Assembly (NCBI RefSeq): GCF_947507565.1
Contig: NC_089184.1
Location: 1,054,001 to 1,118,000, forward strand
Reading direction: 5' to 3'
Length of the DNA: 64,000 bases
DNA from: Oscarella lobularis
Taxonomy: Eukaryota; Porifera; Homoscleromorpha; Homosclerophorida; Oscarellidae
Position numbers and translations under genes: made by a program. Shown piece after piece: positions 58,811 to 64,000 of this stretch. Numbering within the stretch: position 1 is the first letter of the stretch; every line of letters begins with the position of its first letter. The notes below the pieces were generated by a model. It was not told the DNA's origin, made no database searches, and saw nothing but the letters and a program-made list of their open reading frames with translations.

Positions 58811-61381
58811 TTACTTAGGCTTGGCTGGATTGATTTCGTGCAGGGACTGTCTGGCCAATTTCAATATCTGCTTAGCTGTATTCTTAGATATCTCCGCCTC
58901 CTGCCTGGCCAATTTGGCCGCCGCCAGCTCTTTTTCCGCCTCGACGCGAGCGTTGTGCGCTAGCCGCAGTATCTCCTTCGCTTTCTCCAGCGCCGTCCTC
59001 GGATTTGTTATACTAGTCCAGAGGGGTTCGGCGCTAGCCGCACCGGCACCTGTCTTCTCCTCCGTTTTCTCGGTCTTTCCTTCTGCAACGACGTCGCGCC
59101 TTGGGGAGGGCTCCTTTGCCTCTTTCATCGCTTCCTCCACTTTCTTGATCTCCTCTTTTGTTGGTTCATCGTTTGCGGTTTCTTTTTGTTCTGCTTCTCT
59201 TCTTGTTTCTTCCTCTTTGTCATCTTTAGGCTCTTCGTGTGGGGTTGTCTCTCTCTTGGCTTTCTCTCCTTCTGATTCTTTTTTGTCTGCTTCGTCTTCT
59301 TCTTTTTTCGGTGATGCTTCCTCTTCTTTTACTTTCTCTTCAGGCTCCTTTGCTTGCTCTTCGTTTGCTTTCTCATCAGGCTCCGTCTGGACGACGAATC
59401 ATACCACTCTCCCCTCTCATTTGGGAGTTACTTACCTGCGCAATTTGCACCGCTTCTTCAGGCGTTTTACTCCCTCCTTCATCACCTAAAGACTTCTCTT
59501 CTTGCTTTTCTTCCGCGAGCCCTTCCTCTGCTTTTACATCAACAGAGGGAGCGGACGAGACTTCCTCGGCCTCAACAATGTGAAACCCTAGCTCTTCCGC
59601 TAATTCATCATCCTCTTTCTTTTCCGCTTTGACAACCGAGTCTTTGGATACCTCGTCGTTTTTCAAAGTCCCCTGTTCCTCCTTGCTCTCAACCTTCTCA
59701 GCTGCATCCGCTTTTTCAAGAGCGCCGTCGTCCTTTTTCTCTTGCTGATCCGGCTTTGAATCTACGTCTTCAGGCAATGATGGACTATCAGGCACTTTTG
59801 TAGGCGACAATGGTGCAGAAGACGGTTCCTGAACAGGAGACAACGCGCCAGCCAAATCACTCTCAACACTAGCTTCCTTTGACACTGATACTTCTTTCTC
59901 TTCCTCTTTCTCGACCGACTCCTGTCGTTGATCCGTCTCCATCTTCTCCACCTTCTCCTTCTCTTCGGTCTTGACCTCCTTCTCTTCGGTCTTGACCTCC
60001 TTCTCTTCGGTCTTGACCTCCTTCTCTTCGGTCTTGACCTCCTTCTCTTCGCTCTTGACCTCCTTCTCTTCGCTCTTGACCTCCTTCTCTTTGCTCTTGA
60101 CCTCCTTCTCTTCGCTCTTGACCTCCTTCTCCTTCGGTTTTGCCGCTCGTGGCGCCGGCTTAGGTCTTGGAGCTGGCTTGGGATTCCCCGACGGAGGAGG
60201 AGAAACCGTTGGCTTTCTCGCCGTAGGTCTCGGCGCCGGCTTCGGCGAAGCCCCCCCAGAAGCAGTACTTGGCTTTTTACTAGGAGTAGGCGGCTTAATG
60301 GCTGTCTTCGCCGGTGGAGTCGGCCTGGGCTTCTTAGGCGGCGTCGGCGCTACCGCCGCCGCCGCTTCTTCACCTTCTTCAATAGAAACAGCCTAGCACA
60401 CAATGCAACGAGCTCGCCACACAAAGAAACTCTCTCCCCCCCTTACAAAAAGATCATTGTGTACAGCAGATGCTCGCTTGTGTCTCGCTTCTCTGGTCGG
60501 AGGACGCCGCTGCGATTGGCCCTTGGGGCGAGTGATTCGAGGCAGAACTTTCTCTGCTTCTTTGGATACCTAGAGCGGAGAGAACGATTTTTCTTGTGAA
60601 GATTACGTAGGCGGATTCGCGTACCTGTTCTATAGCAGCCTTGTCAATGCTATCCCCTTTTTCCTTATTGCCCTTTCGTCTCGTCAAACTGTTTTTCAGA
60701 CGAGTAAAACTGATGCCCGTTTTTTCTTTCTTCGACGGCGAAGGCGAAGAATCGCCTCCGCTACCGGAGTCGGCTCGAATAGGCTTCTGACGACTGCCGG
60801 GTTTCATTTCCAACGATATCGCCTCAATCCATTCGCGCGCTTCATCCTGGTCCCTGCCGTGGAGATAGTACGTTCTCATTGGCTGCCCGTTGAAGTCCGG
60901 CTAGGAAGCCATCATAACGTCGACAAATGCTTTGACTGGAGTCGGGTTACCTGCGAGCTCGATACGAGGAAGGCGAATTTGCTCTCTTTGCAATCTTCGT
61001 GCGGCGCGCACGAGTCGTAATCCGCGAGACACACCTCGCCGCTCGGTTTCTTATCCTGTAAGCGAAAGCAGACAGACGCGTCACAGCCGGAACAACGGAT
61101 TCCAGTCATTCATTCATTCAGTCACACAGACTCATCGGACCTTTTCGCTCTTGTAGTAGAACAGGTAGTGATGATCGAGTACGATATAGCGTTTCTGCCA
61201 GCTGCCTTGTCCGTCTTTTCCGCCCAGTTTGAATAGCCAGCCCGTTTTCGACGGCGAAACGAACGCGTTAGCGGCGGGACCGTCAGCATTCTGTAACGAA
61301 AAATCGAAACGTAGTTATCGAATCCCTTCTCCCCGCTATCGCGACCTTCATTCGGTATGCGAGAGAACGAAGAGCCTGCAT
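58811..61381 (-). CDS. PH-domain protein with long Glu/Lys-rich repeat tail
   Basis: Family not recognised beyond the PH domain. A likely first exon MQALRSLAYRMK (61381) joins in phase to NADGPAANAFVSPSKTGWLF, but its donor (GTCGCG) is weak and another first exon is possible. The PH domain runs TGWLFKLGGKDGQGSWQKRY, IVLDHHYLFYYKSEK, KFAFLVSSSQ, RTYYLHGRDQDEAREWIEAI. A serine-rich stretch and a basic segment (FTRLKNSLTRRKG) follow, then a proline-rich region (PTPPKKPRPTPPAKT), then heptads of the form EEKEVK(S/T) encoded by a 21-bp minisatellite, and an acidic tail. The end (SLHEINPAKPK) is preceded by an Ala/Glu/Lys helix (HNARVEAEKELAAAKLARQE). Inferred: membrane phosphoinositide binding with a long charged helical tail. 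Length about 740 residues. Confidence 0.75.
59955..60122 (-). repeat. Coding 21-bp minisatellite, eight units
   Basis: Eight tandem copies of a 21-bp unit on the plus strand (beginning CTCCTTCTCTTCGGTCTTGA, last base C). The first four units are identical; the next four differ mainly at G/C and C/T positions. On the coding strand each unit is the heptad EEKEVKT or EEKEVKS (one SKEKEVK). Unit number is likely to vary between individuals. Confidence 0.9.
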
Positions 61382-61714
61382 ACTAAAGTCGGGGTCGGGT
61401 GGAAACTTAGATACGATCTACAGAAGTGCTATTTTGAGCTATTTTGGCTTCGAGCGATCCGGTTGCGTCGAAATGGAAAAAGGGGGCCTCGCTTGATGAA
61501 ATTGACGCTAGGCGTCTACACACCTTAGACATCACTTCGGCTATCGCTAGTCACCGTTTCACATCACCAAACCGACGTTTCGCTTCAATAGTTCTTAGCA
61601 GGCTTCCTTCTCGATCTCACGCAGGCGCTTCAGTAGCACGTGGCATCTGGCGGCAAATGATAAAATAATAATAGAAGTGTCCGTTGAAAAAAAAGAAAAA
61701 AAAGAAGTTAAAAA

Positions 61715-64000
61715 TCAGATTGTCTTGTCAGAATTTGACGAATCTTCTTCTTTCTCGCCTTTCTCACTTAGAAGTTTTCTAGTTTTGCCGCTGCTAGTTG
61801 CCGATGGATCCTTCCACATTTTTCGTCTCCACAACTTCCATTGTAGCGATTCTTTCATTCTTTGAATGGTCCCGGGGCTAAATAAATAGTAGCATATTAT
61901 CAAAGCATAAATAGGGAGACCAATTCCAGCGACTATACGCCACGCTTCCTTGTTTTTGCTTCGACTCGTAACAACTGAGTAAATGATTAGTCCCAAGCAT
62001 GATCCCATGCTAACAAGAGCCACAATCCACGCAGCGACGAGAAGAAACTTTGAGAGTCCATAGTTACCCATTACACGACGAGAATTAGTCATGTGAAGAA
62101 CAGGAAAAAGAGCGAAGGGCAAGAGAAGACTTTGCTGAATATTAACCGCGTCGTCCAGCTTGGGAAACTGCTCCAAGGCAGTAGAAATAGTAGTGATCAA
62201 AATCACCGGCACCAACGCTACGGATCGGGTGAGCAAAACACGCTTCCACCGAGACCATTTGATATTGAGAAACCCGTCCATAATAAATTGGCCAGCATAT
62301 GTGCCCATAATAGTTGAAGCTTGGCCTGCAGCTAGAAGTCCAACTCCCCACAAAATTGGAAAGACATGCGGAATGTGTGAAGGAGATCCGCAGTTCTGCA
62401 ATCCATTGCAATACCATTCGCTAATGTTTGCTCCATTGAGTTCGATAGAACAGTTCAGTGATTCGTTATAAGAAAATCTGAGATAACATCCCTAAATTTA
62501 ATAAATTGAAACGCGAGAAAAACCGTTTGAAAATCGTTCTTTTACCGAAGACAGTAAGTTCAAATCACGCCCAAACATGTACTAGACGTTGGCGTGCATG
62601 AAAAAAGTACTGTAGTACGGCTATTTGCATACCTGGCCAAAGATACTTATGACAAATAGATTGATCAGAAAGGAAAAAAACAAGGCAATGCCTGAGAAAA
62701 GATCAACCCTTTTGACGCTTCTAGTTAAAGCAATGACAAAAGACTCACCAGAATCTATAGAGTTGTACAAAATGCCCTCTCTAATAGCCTGGTGCTTTTC
62801 TCGATCTATATTTCGAGACTTTGCACGTATTAGCAAGATAATTTAATGAGAACACGGTGTCTACTTACTAAAACCAACGCTGAGTGAAGGTAGATATTGT
62901 GAGGCATGATAACGGCACCAACAATTCCCAAAGCAGTAAGTGGTAATGAAGATGACGTGACATTGACAGAGCCCGTGACATTAGGATAAAAAAGTCCTTT
63001 TAGTACATCCACTTGGTTTGGATGACTATAACCATACTAAAATACAACCAATTATTAAAAGTAGCAGCAGCCAGCGCCAATCATCCAACCGACCATATAT
63101 CCCAAGCACACCAGTAGAGTCATTATCAGTGTAATTATAACAGCTTCTAGTTTTCGTATCCCTAACAGTCATTGTACAGTGTAAACTTAGAGAAGAGATT
63201 GGCTGTATACCGAATTTCTCAAGGAAAAGTATTGTAAATGTATCGACTCCAGTTATGATGGCTCCAGCAAACAGAGGAATACTACGACCAGGCGAGTCTG
63301 ATGGGTCAGCCAGAAATCAAATAAAAATAGCATTATTTACCGTCCGTATGACAAAAGATTAAGTGCAACTGCAGACCCAAAAACTTCCTAAAGTGCTCAG
63401 GTCTGCTTCCATGTTTCAACGCGTCACGTTTATCAAACCTGAATATCAGCACCAATGATAGCCAACTCCATTAGAAGCCACAAAAACAGTCGTGGCCATT
63501 TAGGATATTTTTCCCGACAGACTTGAGCCAAATGCATTCCAGTAACAACGCCAAGACGTGCAGCAAGTAGCTAGTACAGTGTAGAGTCAAAGCAGAATTA
63601 CCACAGAAGAGATCGAAGCTATATCTGTCCACCTGCAAGATATATCCACCCAATGTGGATAACAGCAAAGCAAACAGTAGCTAGAATGATCAGTTACAAA
63701 TAGGCGACTTTGAACCAATAGCACGTACTGAATATCTAGCTTTGCCTCCTGCAATGACATCGGACTCCAAGTTGCCTGGATCGATGTAGGCGACACTCAT
63801 CAGAAATCCTGGACCCATGAAGGCCAAGAGCTTTCTCAAACTAAACTGCACAGCAAAAAAATAGAGCAAAGCCTTTTTATGTCGTTTGATCGCGCTCTCA
63901 CGCCACGATGCGGCAATTCCGGAATTTGAACGAGCTGACTGCTTTCGTACGTTACTTCTCCCGATTGATCGATGTCGTTTGAGAGAAGGAAATAGCTTCC
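61715..64000 (-). CDS. SLC11A: NRAMP/SLC11A divalent metal transporter (5' end outside window)
   Basis: Proton-coupled Mn/Fe transporter family. The visible part begins with [19 protein letters not shown] then [20 protein letters not shown] and [17 protein letters not shown], the metal-binding DPGN motif (TM1). It continues [20 protein letters not shown] and many membrane segments to [20 protein letters not shown] with the second metal motif MPHN (TM6; about 62920). Later come [20 protein letters not shown], the family's transport signature region, [16 protein letters not shown] and [14 protein letters not shown]. The cytosolic tail ends [12 protein letters not shown] and MPHN are both intact, supporting a working transporter. 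Missing: the N-terminal cytosolic start. The frame [13 protein letters not shown] spans a splice site. Confidence 0.9.

Noticed and set aside
59955-60122. Possible CRISPR-like array
   Set aside because: Units are contiguous 21-bp tandem copies without spacers and lie inside a eukaryotic coding exon.
59928-60599. Plus-strand 223-residue frame rich in repeated Leu/Phe, looking like a membrane protein
   Set aside because: It is the antisense of the EEKEVK-coding minisatellite and proline-rich part of the PH-domain gene; the hydrophobic pattern comes from complementary codons.

Overview
This window is animal nuclear DNA. Coding sequence is cut by many short introns (commonly about 45-130 nt), genes on both strands are often separated by less than 200 bp, and the proteins are metazoan families: an SHB-type SH2 adaptor, an LRRK (ROCO) kinase, OSTF1, ULK3, FAM72, FAM219, C4orf33 and C3orf38 homologues. 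The compact layout, a single-exon beta/gamma-crystallin-like gene and a class-III-like myosin carrying an SH2 domain fit an early-branching metazoan. A sponge, perhaps a homoscleromorph, is my best guess; no marker fixes the taxon.

Layout, left to right. 1-10 kb: the first exon of a myosin paralogue runs off the left edge. A complete kinase-less class-III-like myosin ending in an SH2 domain follows, then eEF2, all on the minus strand. 10-17.6 kb: cathepsin H (-); head-to-head with it an unrecognised multi-exon gene (+), then a candidate cysteine-rich mini-gene (+), ALDH7A1 (-) and a roughly 1 kb GC-rich block without a convincing gene. 17.6-28.3 kb: PIK3C3/VPS34 (-), FAM72 (+), fumarase (-), C4orf33 homologue (+), FAM219 homologue (-), DPH1 (-). 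28.8-40.2 kb: beta/gamma-crystallin (+), DHRS7 (-), IDH3A (+), C3orf38 homologue (-), UBE2Q (-), SHB-like adaptor (+), SUGP1 (+). 40.3-48 kb: five minus-strand genes (MRPL24, CCDC112, ULK3, TMEM41A, MORF4L1) with only 72-110 bp between coding regions. 48-64 kb: fructose-1,6-bisphosphatase (+), a large LRRK (-), OSTF1 (+), a PH-domain protein with a coding minisatellite (-), and the 3' part of an NRAMP/SLC11A metal transporter running off the right edge (-).

Most genes are housekeeping or signalling genes without an obvious shared pathway. Two functional links stand out. DPH1 starts the diphthamide modification of eEF2, and this eEF2 keeps the modified histidine. PIK3C3, ULK3 and TMEM41A belong to families tied to autophagy and endomembranes, though nothing shows they work together here. 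Many neighbours are head-to-head with start codons 41-315 bp apart, which suggests shared bidirectional promoters.

Exon joins were made by eye from GT/AG (or GC/AG) sites and reading-frame continuity. CDS coordinates span first to last coding base including introns. The points most worth following up are the myosin-SH2 fusion and its tandem duplication, the unrecognised gene at 12.1-13.6 kb, the cysteine-rich mini-gene at 13.7-14.05 kb, and the operon-like array at 40.4-48 kb.
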